Positions 17,621-25,867 of a DNA stretch of 64,000 nt are shown piece after piece. Made by a program: the position numbers and the translations under genes. Below the pieces are notes generated by a model. It made no database searches. It was not told the origin of the DNA and was given only the letters and a program-made list of their open reading frames with translations. How positions within the stretch are numbered: the stretch's first letter is position 1; each line of letters starts with the position of its first letter. This DNA is from an uncultured Lachnospiraceae bacterium (lineage in GTDB: Bacteria > Bacillota > Clostridia > Lachnospirales > Lachnospiraceae). The stretch lies in the NCBI GenBank assembly GCA_910586955.1, contig CAJUMM010000002.1:30482-94481 (forward strand), written 5' to 3'.

Positions 17621-17653
17621 AAGGAGTTGTTGGCTGACGACAGCTCCTTTTTT
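17621..17653 (+). terminator. Intrinsic terminator after hpf
   Basis: AAGGAGTTGT (17621-17630) pairs with ACAGCTCCTT (17640-17649), with one G-U pair, and a T tract runs to 17653. Confidence 0.88.
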
Positions 17654-17678
17654 CTGTTTCTGGCTGCGTATACAGTCA

Positions 17679-17707
17679 TTGAAAACATACGGAAAACTTG
17701 TTATACT
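17679..17707 (+). promoter_or_regulatory. Promoter of the AAA/PD-(D/E)XK gene
   Basis: TTGAAA (17679-17684), a 17-base spacer and TATACT (17702-17707). Confidence 0.75.
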
Positions 17708-17789
17708 GTAACAAACAGCCTTGGCTTTTCCGGCGCTTCCCGGAAATGGGGAGGCCGTGTGGAGAAGGTTTTAGAAAGAGGGTGTATTT

Positions 17790-19499
17790 ATGGCAAGAGT
17801 GGTAGGAATGGGAATCCAGGACTTTGAAAAAATAATCGTGAATGACTGTTTTTATATAGATAAGACGGGATTTATCAAAGAGTGGTGGGAGAACCGGGAT
17901 GACGTGACCCTTATAGCCCGTCCCCGCCGATTTGGGAAGACTTTGACCATGAGCATGGTGGAGCAGTTCTTTTCCCTGAAGTATGCAGGCCGGGGAGATT
18001 TGTTTGAAGGTCTGTCTATCTGGAGGGAGGAGAAATTCCGGGAGCTGCAGGGGACGTATCCGGTGATTTCCCTTAGTTTTGCGGATATTAAGGAGAGTGG
18101 GTTTTCCCAAGTGAGGGAGAAAATCTGCCGGATCCTGAAAAATCTTTGTGATGAATATGAGTTCCTGCTCCGGGAAGATTTTTTGAGAGAGGGAGAGGCG
18201 GATTTCTTTCACAGCGTGTCCCCGGAGATGACGGATGCAACGGCGTCTTATGTGCTGAAAGCCCTGTCTGCCTGCCTGATGCGCTATTATGGAAAGAAAG
18301 TGATCATTCTTCTGGATGAGTACGATACGCCCTTGCAGGAAGCCTATGTGGGAGGATACTGGAAAGAGCTGGTGGCCTTTACCAGAAGCATGTTTAACGC
18401 CGCCTTTAAGAGTAACCCCTATCTGGAGCGGGCCATCATGACGGGTATAGCACACCCCGCTTTATCGGGTGTTACACGGGTAAGCAAGGAATCCATTTTT
18501 TCGGATTTGAATAACTTGGAGGTGGTAACTACTACTTCGGAAAAGTACGAGGATTCCTTTGGATTTACCCAGGAGGAGGTGTGGGATGCCCTGGAAGAGT
18601 ATGGGCTGTTGGAGAGGAAAGAGGAAGTAAAGAACTGGTATGATGGATTTACTTTTGGGAAAAGAGCGGATATTTATAATCCATGGTCGATTCTGAACTA
18701 TCTTGATAAGGGAAAACTCTCTGCCTACTGGGCCAACACCAGCAGCAACAGCCTGGTAGGGAAACTGATCCGGGAGGGAAGCAGGGAGACCAAACTGATC
18801 ATGGAGGATCTTCTGGAAGGAAAGGTCCTTCATACGGAAATTGATGAACAGATTGTCTTTAACCAGCTGGATGACCGGGAAAATGCCATTTGGAGCCTGC
18901 TTTTGGCCAGCGGATATCTGCGGGTGGAGAAGTTTACCTTTGATGAGGAGTGGGGACGGGAGCTTTATGACTTGGTTTTAACCAATAAAGAAGTGCGCAT
19001 TATGTTCGAGGGGATGATTCGGGATTGGTTCTCCAGGCGGACGCCTGCATACAATGAGTTTGTCAAAGCGCTGCTGGGGGATGACAGAAAGGCAATGAAC
19101 ATTTATATGAATAAAGTTGCACTGGCCACATTCAGCAGCTTCGATACGGGAAAACGGCCGTCGGAGGAAAGGGAGCCGGAGCGTTTTTATCATGGCTTTG
19201 TACTGGGGCTTTTGGTAGAACTGCGGGGCAGGTATACCCTAGCTTCCAACCGTGAGAGCGGCTATGGGCGTTATGATGTGATGCTGGAACCAAAGGAAAA
19301 TAAGGATGCGGCGATTATATTGGAATTTAAGGTATATGATCCGGAAGGGGAAAAGACTCTTGCAGATACGGTGGCCTCTGCTCTTAAACAGATCGAAGAG
19401 AAACAGTATGCCGCTGCCCTGGAAGCGAAAGGAATCGGGCCAGAGCGGATCCGGAAATACGGGTTTGCCTTTGAGGGGAAGAAGGTCTTGATTGGGTAG
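17790..19499 (+). CDS. AAA-ATPase-like protein with PD-(D/E)XK nuclease-like C-terminus
   Basis: The 569-residue protein matches the AAA-ATPase_like plus PDDEXK_9 family common in gut Clostridia and Bacteroidetes. The N terminus FEKIIVNDCFYIDKTGFIKE leads to the P-loop RPRRFGKTLTMSM near residue 45 and Walker B IILLDEYDTPL near 170. At the C terminus, GRYDVMLEP followed by AIILEFKVYD supplies the D and ExK residues of a nuclease-like fold. The biological role of the family is unknown; it often occurs in many copies per genome. It has its own promoter and splits the usual hpf-secA neighbourhood, which suggests insertion. Confidence 0.85.
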   Translation: MARVVGMGIQDFEKIIVNDCFYIDKTGFIKEWWENRDDVTLIARPRRFGKTLTMSMVEQFFSLKYAGRGDLFEGLSIWREEKFRELQGTYPVISLSFADIKESGFSQVREKICRILKNLCDEYEFLLREDFLREGEADFFHSVSPEMTDATASYVLKALSACLMRYYGKKVIILLDEYDTPLQEAYVGGYWKELVAFTRSMFNAAFKSNPYLERAIMTGIAHPALSGVTRVSKESIFSDLNNLEVVTTTSEKYEDSFGFTQEEVWDALEEYGLLERKEEVKNWYDGFTFGKRADIYNPWSILNYLDKGKLSAYWANTSSNSLVGKLIREGSRETKLIMEDLLEGKVLHTEIDEQIVFNQLDDRENAIWSLLLASGYLRVEKFTFDEEWGRELYDLVLTNKEVRIMFEGMIRDWFSRRTPAYNEFVKALLGDDRKAMNIYMNKVALATFSSFDTGKRPSEEREPERFYHGFVLGLLVELRGRYTLASNRESGYGRYDVMLEPKENKDAAIILEFKVYDPEGEKTLADTVASALKQIEEKQYAAALEAKGIGPERIRKYGFAFEGKKVLIG

Positions 19500-19546
19500 T
19501 TTTACGGAGCAGTCCCGGATGGTCCCGGACCTTCCGCCGCTTTTTC

Positions 19547-19575
19547 TTGAATAATTATGCGGATAGTGCTACAAT
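19547..19575 (+). promoter_or_regulatory. Promoter of secA
   Basis: TTGAAT (19547-19552), a 17-base spacer and TACAAT (19570-19575) lie 49 bases before the secA ATG. Confidence 0.78.
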
Positions 19576-19624
19576 ACAAAAACAGGGTATTTTCCCGCAA
19601 TACACGAAAACAGGAGTTAATCAG

Positions 19625-22189
19625 ATGAGTATACTTACTAAAATGTTCGGTACGCACAGTGAGCGTGAGCTGAAGCTCATTTATCCCATGGTAGATAAGA
19701 TCGAGGCCCTGCGCCCGGCTATGATGGAATTGTCGGATGAAGAGCTGCGGGGAAAGACGAAAGAATTTAAGGAGCGCCTGGGGGCCGGGGAGACCCTGGA
19801 CGATCTTTTAATAGAAGCTTTTGCCGCAGTCCGGGAGGCTGCCAGGCGTGTCCTGGGGATGGAGCACTACCGGGTGCAGCTTATCGGAGGCATCATACTC
19901 CATCAGGGAAGAATTGCGGAAATGAAGACCGGTGAAGGAAAGACCCTGGTATCTACCCTTCCGGCTTACTTAAATGCCCTGGAGGGACGGGGGGTCCATA
20001 TTGTTACGGTCAATGACTATCTGGCAAACCGTGACGCAGAGTGGATGGGCAAGGTCCACGAGGCCCTGGGTCTGACAGTGGGCGTGGTGCTCAACAGCAA
20101 TACCAACGACGAGCGCCGGGCGGCCTACGCCTGCGACATTACCTATGTGACCAACAATGAGCTGGGATTTGATTACCTCCGGGATAACATGGTGATCTAC
20201 AAGGAGCAGCTGGTACAGCGGGAACTGCACTACGCCATTATTGACGAGGTGGACTCGGTGCTTATTGATGAGGCCCGGACGCCGCTGATTATCTCCGGCC
20301 AGAGCGGCAAGTCCACCAAGCTCTACGAGGTCTGCGACGTGCTGGCAAAGACTATGAAGCGGGGGGAGGCCAGCGGGGAGTTCAGCAAGATGAACGCCAT
20401 TATGGGTGAGGAGATAGAGGAGACCGGGGAATTTATCGTCAATGAGAAGGACAAGGTTGTGAATCTCACGGACGACGGCGTGAAACGGGTGGAGCAGTAT
20501 TTCCATATTGAAAACCTGGCAGATCCGGAGAATCTGGAGATCCAGCACAACATTATCCTGGCTTTGCGGGCTAATTACCTGATGTTCCGGGATCAGGATT
20601 ATGTGGTGAAAGACGACCAGGTGCTGATTGTGGATGAATTTACAGGGCGTATTATGCCCGGCCGCCGGTATTCCGACGGCCTGCACCAGGCCATTGAGGC
20701 CAAGGAGCATGTGAAGGTAAAGCGGGAGAGCAAGACTCTGGCCAACATTACCTTCCAGAACTTTTTTAACAAATACGAGAAGAAAGCCGGTATGACCGGT
20801 ACGGCTCTGACGGAGGAAAAGGAGTTCCGGGAAATCTACAGCATGGACGTGATCGAGATTCCCACCAACCGGCCTGTAGTCCGGAAAGACCTCCAGGATG
20901 CCGTATACAAGACCCGGAAGGAGAAGCTTTTTGCGGTGGTCAATGCCATCGAGGAGGCCCATAAGAAGGGACAGCCGGTGCTGGTGGGTACCATTACCAT
21001 TGAGGCTTCCGAGGAATTAAGCGTCCTTCTGCGCAGAAGAGGGGTTCCCCATGAGGTGCTGAACGCCAAGTTCCATGAGCGGGAGGCGGAGATTGTGGCC
21101 CTGGCAGGCCGCCACGGGGCAGTGACCATTGCCACCAATATGGCGGGCCGCGGTACGGATATCAAACTGGACGATGAGGCCAGGGAGGCCGGTGGATTGA
21201 AAATCATTGGCACAGAGCGTCATGAATCCCGCCGGATTGACAACCAGCTTAGGGGACGTTCCGGCCGTCAGGGAGATCCCGGGGAATCCCGCTTTTACAT
21301 TTCCCTGGAAGACGATCTGATGCGTCTCTTCGGCTCGGAACGGCTGATGGGCATTTTCAACGCCCTGGGCGTGCCGGAGAATGAGGAGATTGAGCATAAA
21401 ATGCTCTCCGATGCCATTGAGAAGGCCCAGAAAAAGATTGAAAATAACAACTTCGGGATCCGCAAAAACCTCCTGGAGTATGACCAGGTGATGAATGAGC
21501 AGCGGGAGATCATCTACGCCGAGCGCCGCCGGGTATTGAACGGGGAGAGCATGCGGGATGCCATCTATAAGATGCTTACGGATACGGTGGAAAATGTGGT
21601 AGATACCCTCATCGGAGACGATCAGGATCCGGAAGAGTGGGATCTGAAAGGACTCAATGAGGTGCTGCTTCCCACCATTCCCTTAAAGCCGGTGACGCCG
21701 GATCGGGTCCAGGGAAAGCGCAAAAATGAGCTGAAACACCTGCTGAAAGAGGAGGCGGTAAAGCTCTACGAGCTGAAAGAAGCGGAGTTCCCCAACCCGG
21801 AAATGCTCCGGGAACTGGAACGGGTCTTCCTTCTGAAGGTTATCGACCGGAAGTGGATGGATCACATTGACGATATGGATCAGCTCCGCCAGGGCATCGG
21901 CCTTCAGGCATTTGCCCAGAGGGATCCTCTGGTGGAATATAAGCTGAGCGGTTATGAGATGTTCTCCGCCATGACTTCCAGCATCCAGGAGGAGACGGTG
22001 CGCATCCTGCTCCATGTCCGGGTAGAGGAGAAGGCGGAGCGGGAGCAGGTGGCCAAGGTGACGGGAACCAACAAGGATACCAGCCTGGCCCGGGCTCCCA
22101 AGAGGCGGGAGTCCGAGAAGATTTATCCCAACGATCCCTGTCCCTGCGGCAGCGGCAAGAAGTATAAGCAGTGCTGCGGGAGAAAATAA
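19625..22189 (+). CDS. secA: Protein translocase ATPase SecA
   Basis: The 854-residue protein is a full SecA. It has Walker A MKTGEGKTLV near residue 101, IIDEVDSVLIDEARTPLIISG (DEAD motor and start of the preprotein cross-linking domain), TNMAGRGTDIKL, and QLRGRSGRQGDPGESRF of the second motor domain. The C terminus ends in the zinc-binding tail CPCGSGKKYKQCCGRK. It drives secretion through SecYEG. The ATG at 19625 has AGGAG upstream; an open frame from 19547 runs through the promoter and is not the start. A hairpin after the stop separates it from the SASP gene. Confidence 0.97.
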   Translation: MSILTKMFGTHSERELKLIYPMVDKIEALRPAMMELSDEELRGKTKEFKERLGAGETLDDLLIEAFAAVREAARRVLGMEHYRVQLIGGIILHQGRIAEMKTGEGKTLVSTLPAYLNALEGRGVHIVTVNDYLANRDAEWMGKVHEALGLTVGVVLNSNTNDERRAAYACDITYVTNNELGFDYLRDNMVIYKEQLVQRELHYAIIDEVDSVLIDEARTPLIISGQSGKSTKLYEVCDVLAKTMKRGEASGEFSKMNAIMGEEIEETGEFIVNEKDKVVNLTDDGVKRVEQYFHIENLADPENLEIQHNIILALRANYLMFRDQDYVVKDDQVLIVDEFTGRIMPGRRYSDGLHQAIEAKEHVKVKRESKTLANITFQNFFNKYEKKAGMTGTALTEEKEFREIYSMDVIEIPTNRPVVRKDLQDAVYKTRKEKLFAVVNAIEEAHKKGQPVLVGTITIEASEELSVLLRRRGVPHEVLNAKFHEREAEIVALAGRHGAVTIATNMAGRGTDIKLDDEAREAGGLKIIGTERHESRRIDNQLRGRSGRQGDPGESRFYISLEDDLMRLFGSERLMGIFNALGVPENEEIEHKMLSDAIEKAQKKIENNNFGIRKNLLEYDQVMNEQREIIYAERRRVLNGESMRDAIYKMLTDTVENVVDTLIGDDQDPEEWDLKGLNEVLLPTIPLKPVTPDRVQGKRKNELKHLLKEEAVKLYELKEAEFPNPEMLRELERVFLLKVIDRKWMDHIDDMDQLRQGIGLQAFAQRDPLVEYKLSGYEMFSAMTSSIQEETVRILLHVRVEEKAEREQVAKVTGTNKDTSLARAPKRRESEKIYPNDPCPCGSGKKYKQCCGRK

Positions 22190-22211
22190 AAAGTTGAATA
22201 TTGAAACAGAA

Positions 22212-22261
22212 AAAGGGCCATACTTCTAAGAAATGGAAACAGAAAGGGGTATGGTCTTTTT
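22212..22261 (+). terminator. Terminator of secA ending at the SASP start codon
   Basis: AAAGGGCCATAC (22212-22223) pairs, with two G-U pairs, with GTATGGTCTTTT (22249-22260). Its T tract ends at 22261, one base before the SASP ATG, and the likely SASP ribosome site GAAAGGGG lies in the loop just before the 3' arm. Confidence 0.75.
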
Positions 22262-22498
22262 ATGCCAAAGTCAAAAAAAGTGGATTTGAAAAATCTGGAG
22301 CCGGAGGAACAGCTGAAGTATGAGATTGCCGAAGAGCTGGGGCTTCTGGACAAGGTGGTTGCGGAAGGGTGGAAATCTCTTTCTGCCAAGGAGACGGGGC
22401 GCATCGGCGGCCTGATGACCAAGAAAAAGAAAGAGATGAAGGACAAAGCCAGGCAGGAAGATGAGGAGCGGGAGTCCCTGATTGAAGAACTGCTGTGA
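22262..22498 (+). CDS. Small acid-soluble spore protein, alpha/beta type
   Basis: The 78-residue protein matches the SASP alpha/beta pattern. EEQLKYEIAEELGLLDKVV corresponds to the first conserved helix, which carries the Glu-Ile/Val cut site of the GPR protease. LSAKETGRIGG corresponds to the second conserved motif, usually written as Lts-re-G-vGG. A lysine-rich KKKKEMK stretch and an acidic tail follow. Such proteins coat and protect spore DNA. The tail is longer and more charged than in classical SspA/SspB. It implies the organism forms spores. The start lies directly behind the secA hairpin, and no separate promoter is obvious. Confidence 0.8.
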   Translation: MPKSKKVDLKNLEPEEQLKYEIAEELGLLDKVVAEGWKSLSAKETGRIGGLMTKKKKEMKDKARQEDEERESLIEELL

Positions 22499-22505
22499 AA
22501 AGGTC

Positions 22506-22533
22506 TTGCAATCCTCCTGTTCTGTGATATAAT
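22506..22533 (+). promoter_or_regulatory. Promoter of the SUF-like pair
   Basis: TTGCAA (22506-22511), a 16-base spacer and TATAAT (22528-22533). Confidence 0.75.
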
Positions 22534-22558
22534 AAATCCGAGTACAATAGTCGGATTT
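22534..22558. promoter_or_regulatory. Inverted repeat at the transcription start of the SUF-like pair
   Basis: AAATCCGA (22534-22541) and TCGGATTT (22551-22558) are perfect inverted arms around a 9-base centre, beginning immediately after the -10 box. The position suits a repressor operator or a 5' stabilising hairpin. Confidence 0.6.
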
Positions 22559-22577
22559 GAGAAGGAAGATGAGAGAA

Positions 22578-23339
22578 ATGCTTGAAGTGAAGCACTTGGC
22601 CTATGAGGTCATGGAAAACGGAAAACCAAGAAGGCTGGTGGATGACGTAAGCTTCTCTGTGGGAGACGGGGAAATGCTGGTGCTCACTGGTCCTAACGGC
22701 GGCGGGAAATCTACCATCGCCAAGCTTTTAATGGGAATTGAAGAGGCGGATGGAGGGGAAATCCTGCTGGAGGGCCGGGATATCTCGAACCTGAATGTGA
22801 ATGAGCGGGCAAGCGCCGGCATCGGCTATGCCTTCCAGCAGCCTCCTGCCTTTAAGGGCATGACGGTGGAACGCCTTCTGCATCTGGCGGCCGGAAAGGA
22901 GCTGCCGGAGACGGTCTGCTGTGATCTTTTGAGCAGCGTGGGCATGTGTGCCAGGGAATACCTGAAGCGGGAAGCGGACGCCACCCTCTCCGGAGGAGAG
23001 AGAAAAAGAATCGAGATTGCCACGGTGCTGGCGAAATCTCATAAGATTTGTATTTTTGATGAGCCGGAGGCAGGCATTGACCTTTGGAGCTTTTCCATGC
23101 TGGTGAAGCGCTTTGAGGAGATTCACAGGACGAAGCGGGAAAGCCTGCTTCTCATTTCCCACCAGGAAAAGATTATCCGTATGGCGGATCGGATTCTGGT
23201 GATAGACAACGGACGGATCCAGGACGGAGGCAGCCGGGAGGAGATGACTGCCAAGCTCTTCCGGGAGGGCTGCGACTGTGCCTGCATGGGCGAAGGAAAG
23301 GGGGAGGACTGCTGTGAAGCTGGATGCGGTAACAGATAA
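22578..23339 (+). CDS. sufC: SufC-like Fe-S assembly ATPase with Cys-rich tail
   Basis: The 253-residue ABC-type ATPase has Walker A GPNGGGKST, signature LSGGERKRIEIATVL and Walker B ICIFDEPEAGID, close to SufC. It lacks any transmembrane partner and is followed by a SufB-like gene, so it should power Fe-S cluster assembly in the cytoplasm. The last 25 residues are unusual: CDCAC, then CC and a final Cys, six cysteines in all. I place the start at ATG 22578 (AAGGA about 11 bases before); ATG 22569 in the same frame is possible. The 3' end overlaps the next gene by 26 bases. Confidence 0.82.
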   Translation: MLEVKHLAYEVMENGKPRRLVDDVSFSVGDGEMLVLTGPNGGGKSTIAKLLMGIEEADGGEILLEGRDISNLNVNERASAGIGYAFQQPPAFKGMTVERLLHLAAGKELPETVCCDLLSSVGMCAREYLKREADATLSGGERKRIEIATVLAKSHKICIFDEPEAGIDLWSFSMLVKRFEEIHRTKRESLLLISHQEKIIRMADRILVIDNGRIQDGGSREEMTAKLFREGCDCACMGEGKGEDCCEAGCGNR

Positions 23340-24234
23340 GATTCTGAAGGTGATTGACGGGCCGGGATTTGAGCAAAAAGGCGCATATAATGTGCGCTAC
23401 AATGGCCGTCCCCTGTGTCATGGGGACAGCGAGCATATTAAAATCCGCAGCAAAAAAGACCGTCAGGGCATTGATGTATATATTGACGGGAATACCCGGG
23501 GTGAGCAGGTACATATTCCGGTGGTGGTGGCCTCCGGAATGACCGATATTGTCTACAATGACTTCTATGTGGAGCCGGGAGCCCAGGTGGTGATTGTGGC
23601 GGGCTGCGGCATCCACAATTCCGGCTGTGATCAGGCCCGCCATGACGGCATTCACTCCTTCCACATCGGGAAAGGCGCCAATGTCCGCTACGAGGAGAAG
23701 CACTACGGGGAGGGCGAGGGTACGGGAGAACGCATTTTAAATCCGGTAACAAAGATTTTCCTGGAGGAGGATGCGGTCTTTACTCTGGATACGGCCCAGA
23801 TCCGGGGTGTAGATTCTACCCTGCGGGAGACGGAAGTGGAGATGGGAGCCGGGGCGACGCTCCAGGTGACGGAGCGTCTGATGACCCATGACAGCCAGAG
23901 GGCGGTCTCCAATATGGAGGTGCGGATGAACGGTGACGGAAGCTCCGCCCAGATTATTTCCCGGTCCGTAGCTAAAGGGAAGTCCCTCCAGACCTTTCAC
24001 CCTAAGGCGGTGGGAAATGCAGGCTGCCATGCCCATATCCAGTGTGATTCCATCATTATGGATGAGGCGGAGGTCTGCTCCATTCCAGAGATTAATGCCC
24101 GGAATATTGACGCCCAGATCGTCCACGAGGCGGCCATCGGGCGCATCAATGACGAGCAGCTTCTGAAGCTTCGGAGTCTGGGGCTTACGGAGGAAGAGGC
24201 GGAGGGCGTGATTATTGAGAATTTTCTGCAGTGA
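23314..24234 (+). CDS. sufB: SufB/SufD-family Fe-S cluster scaffold protein
   Basis: The 306-residue protein has the SufBD beta-helix core: GEQVHIPVVVASGMTDIVYNDF, GAQVVIVAGCGIHNSG, HIGKGANVRYEEKHYGEG, ETEVEMGAGATLQVTERL and the conserved C-terminal EVCSIPEINARNIDAQIVHEAAIGRINDE region (read in parts). It is much shorter than E. coli SufB. With the adjacent SufC-like ATPase and no sufS, sufU or sufD nearby, it looks like the minimal two-gene system described in anaerobes. GTG at 23314 has GGAGG 6 bases upstream; the frame is open to 23278 without a start signal. Translation is probably coupled to sufC. Confidence 0.83.
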   Translation: MKLDAVTDKILKVIDGPGFEQKGAYNVRYNGRPLCHGDSEHIKIRSKKDRQGIDVYIDGNTRGEQVHIPVVVASGMTDIVYNDFYVEPGAQVVIVAGCGIHNSGCDQARHDGIHSFHIGKGANVRYEEKHYGEGEGTGERILNPVTKIFLEEDAVFTLDTAQIRGVDSTLRETEVEMGAGATLQVTERLMTHDSQRAVSNMEVRMNGDGSSAQIISRSVAKGKSLQTFHPKAVGNAGCHAHIQCDSIIMDEAEVCSIPEINARNIDAQIVHEAAIGRINDEQLLKLRSLGLTEEEAEGVIIENFLQ

Positions 24235-24264
24235 TTCTTTTACTGGTTTTCTAGTAGAAATTTA

Positions 24265-24293
24265 TTGCGCATACGGCCTCCCCCTGCTATAAT
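24265..24293 (+). promoter_or_regulatory. Promoter of the riboswitch-controlled transcript
   Basis: TTGCGC (24265-24270), a 17-base spacer and TATAAT (24288-24293). Confidence 0.75.
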
Positions 24294-24311
24294 AAACCCA
24301 GTTACATACCC

Positions 24312-24480
24312 CGGACGAGGATAACTCTAGAGACTTTTCCCAAAAGGCAGGAGCTATGGGGAAAGCGCCGAAGAAGCAAACCAGGGAGTTTTCATCACCT
24401 CCCCAGTGGAAACTGACAGGCAGAAGGAAGGTTATCCGACGGAACTCTGGAGAGAGCGGGCCATCCGCCGCCTACGTGGC
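24312..24480 (+). promoter_or_regulatory. Glycine riboswitch, probably a single aptamer
   Basis: The leader carries the glycine aptamer core in order: CTCTAGAGAC (24325-24334), GCGCCGAAGAAGCAAA (24365-24380), CAGGCAGAAGGA (24417-24428) and GGAACTCTGGAGAG (24441-24454). All four have close counterparts in the B. subtilis gcvT leader. Only one complete aptamer is present; a short GCGG/CCGC hairpin (about 24456-24468) follows in the place of a second, reduced one. The lysine riboswitch also has GCCGAAG, but the AACTCTGGAGAG end and CAGGCAGAAGGA point to glycine. A strong terminator downstream indicates control of transcription; direction of control is not determinable by eye. Confidence 0.82.
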
Positions 24481-24502
24481 TATAACCAACTGGTAAAAGG
24501 AC

Positions 24503-24542
24503 AGAGAGACAGATGCTTATCTAAGCGTCCGTCTCTCTTTTG
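24503..24542 (+). terminator. Expression-platform terminator of the glycine riboswitch
   Basis: A 16-bp stem (24503-24518 with 24523-24538, two G-U type pairs) and 4-base loop are followed by T residues. It lies between the aptamer and the saccharopine dehydrogenase-like gene. Confidence 0.88.
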
Positions 24543-24593
24543 TTTGCCGGGATAATAATGGGCGGCAGGGCAGGGAAAGGAAGGAATTGCTAT

Positions 24594-25853
24594 ATGAGAA
24601 TGATGCTGGTAGGCGCAGGAGCTGTAGGAGAATGTATTTTGAAGGTGTTAAAGAAACGGGATCCCAAGGGGAACTGGCTTTCCTATGTGCTGATCGCAGA
24701 CTGCAGCGGGGAACGGGCCGCAGAGGTGAAGGAGCATCTGGAACAGGGAGAACCCTGTGGTTTCCGGATAGAGACGGCACAGGCGGACGCCCGGGACGGG
24801 GAATACCTGGTACGGCTTATGGGGAAGCATGCCATAGACTTTGTGATGGACGCGGCGGCTCCCTTTGTGAGCAATTCTATTTTTGATGCCGCTTATGGGG
24901 CAGGGGCCGATTACGGCAGTATGGGAACCTGGTCGGTTCCCAAAGACAACCCGGCTTTTGGCATCGGATTTGAGGGAAGCTATGGGGAACCCATGACGAA
25001 ATATAATTTCGACCGCCATGAAATGTGGAGGGAAAGGGGACGGATGGCCTGTATCTGCCTGGGAATCGATCCCGGGGTAGTGAATGTCTTTGCCAAATAT
25101 GCGGCGGAATACCTTTTTGACGAACTGCTGGAGGTTCATGTGAAGGACGGAGGAAACCTGAAAAGGCCGGAGGCAGGGAAGGATGAGGTGGCTTTCGGTT
25201 TTAATGTGTGGACGGTTCTGGATGAGGTCATGAATCCCAACGCCGAGTGGGACCGGGACCGGGGATTTCTCATAGAGGACGCTTTCGCAGGGGAAGAAGA
25301 GTTCCGGATGCCGGAACCCTTCGGTGTCAACCGCCTGGTGAAGGTGGAGCACGAGGAGGTAGTGACCCTGCCCCGGTATCTTCAGAAATACGGTCTTCAA
25401 AAAGCCAGTTTTAAGATTGCCCTGGATGAAAATCTTCTCAATGCTTTGAAGGTCATTAACGCTCTGGGCCTTCGAAGTCTCCGGCCGGTGGAAGTAGACG
25501 GTGTCCGGGTGATTCCCAGAGATGTGGTGGCGGCCTGTGCGCCCCAGCCCCGGGACTTGGGAGCAGAGATGACAGGGGGTATGTGCGTAGGAGTCCACTG
25601 CATCGGCATCCGGGATGGAAAGAGAAAGGAATACTTTATCTACCAGCCCTTTGACAACCGGAAGTCCATGAAAGACTGGGGCATGCAGGCGGTGGCGGCC
25701 CAGACGGGCTTCGGGGCGGCTCTTGGCATCGAACTGATAGGGAAAGGGATCTGGCGGGAGGCCGGCGTCTACTCTCCGGAGTATTTTCCCTCCCGGCCCT
25801 TCCTGGAACTGATGGAGGAAGCCGGAATGGAGTACCGGGTGGAGGAGCGGTGA
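24594..25853 (+). CDS. Saccharopine dehydrogenase-family oxidoreductase under glycine riboswitch
   Basis: The 419-residue protein starts with a nucleotide-binding motif (MLVGAGAVGECIL). It continues with an Asp-rich stretch (ADARDGEYLVRLM), VMDAAAPFVSNSIFDAA, and CLGIDPGVVNVFAKYA, as in saccharopine and carboxynorspermidine dehydrogenases; the C-terminal half follows the Saccharop_dh_C pattern. It should catalyse NAD(P)-linked reductive condensation or cleavage of an amino acid derivative. The ATG at 24594 has AGGAAGG 9 bases upstream. No lysine or polyamine synthesis gene is adjacent. The glycine riboswitch leader suggests a link to glycine or an imbalance of one-carbon and nitrogen metabolism; the substrate is unknown. 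Confidence 0.75.
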   Translation: MRMMLVGAGAVGECILKVLKKRDPKGNWLSYVLIADCSGERAAEVKEHLEQGEPCGFRIETAQADARDGEYLVRLMGKHAIDFVMDAAAPFVSNSIFDAAYGAGADYGSMGTWSVPKDNPAFGIGFEGSYGEPMTKYNFDRHEMWRERGRMACICLGIDPGVVNVFAKYAAEYLFDELLEVHVKDGGNLKRPEAGKDEVAFGFNVWTVLDEVMNPNAEWDRDRGFLIEDAFAGEEEFRMPEPFGVNRLVKVEHEEVVTLPRYLQKYGLQKASFKIALDENLLNALKVINALGLRSLRPVEVDGVRVIPRDVVAACAPQPRDLGAEMTGGMCVGVHCIGIRDGKRKEYFIYQPFDNRKSMKDWGMQAVAAQTGFGAALGIELIGKGIWREAGVYSPEYFPSRPFLELMEEAGMEYRVEER

Positions 25854-25867
25854 AAAGCAGGCGCTTC

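Noticed and set aside
24312..24480. Lysine riboswitch, suggested by GCCGAAG and the saccharopine dehydrogenase-like target
   Set aside because: The AACTCTGGAGAG 3' end and CAGGCAGAAGGA match the glycine aptamer; lysine-specific stems are absent.
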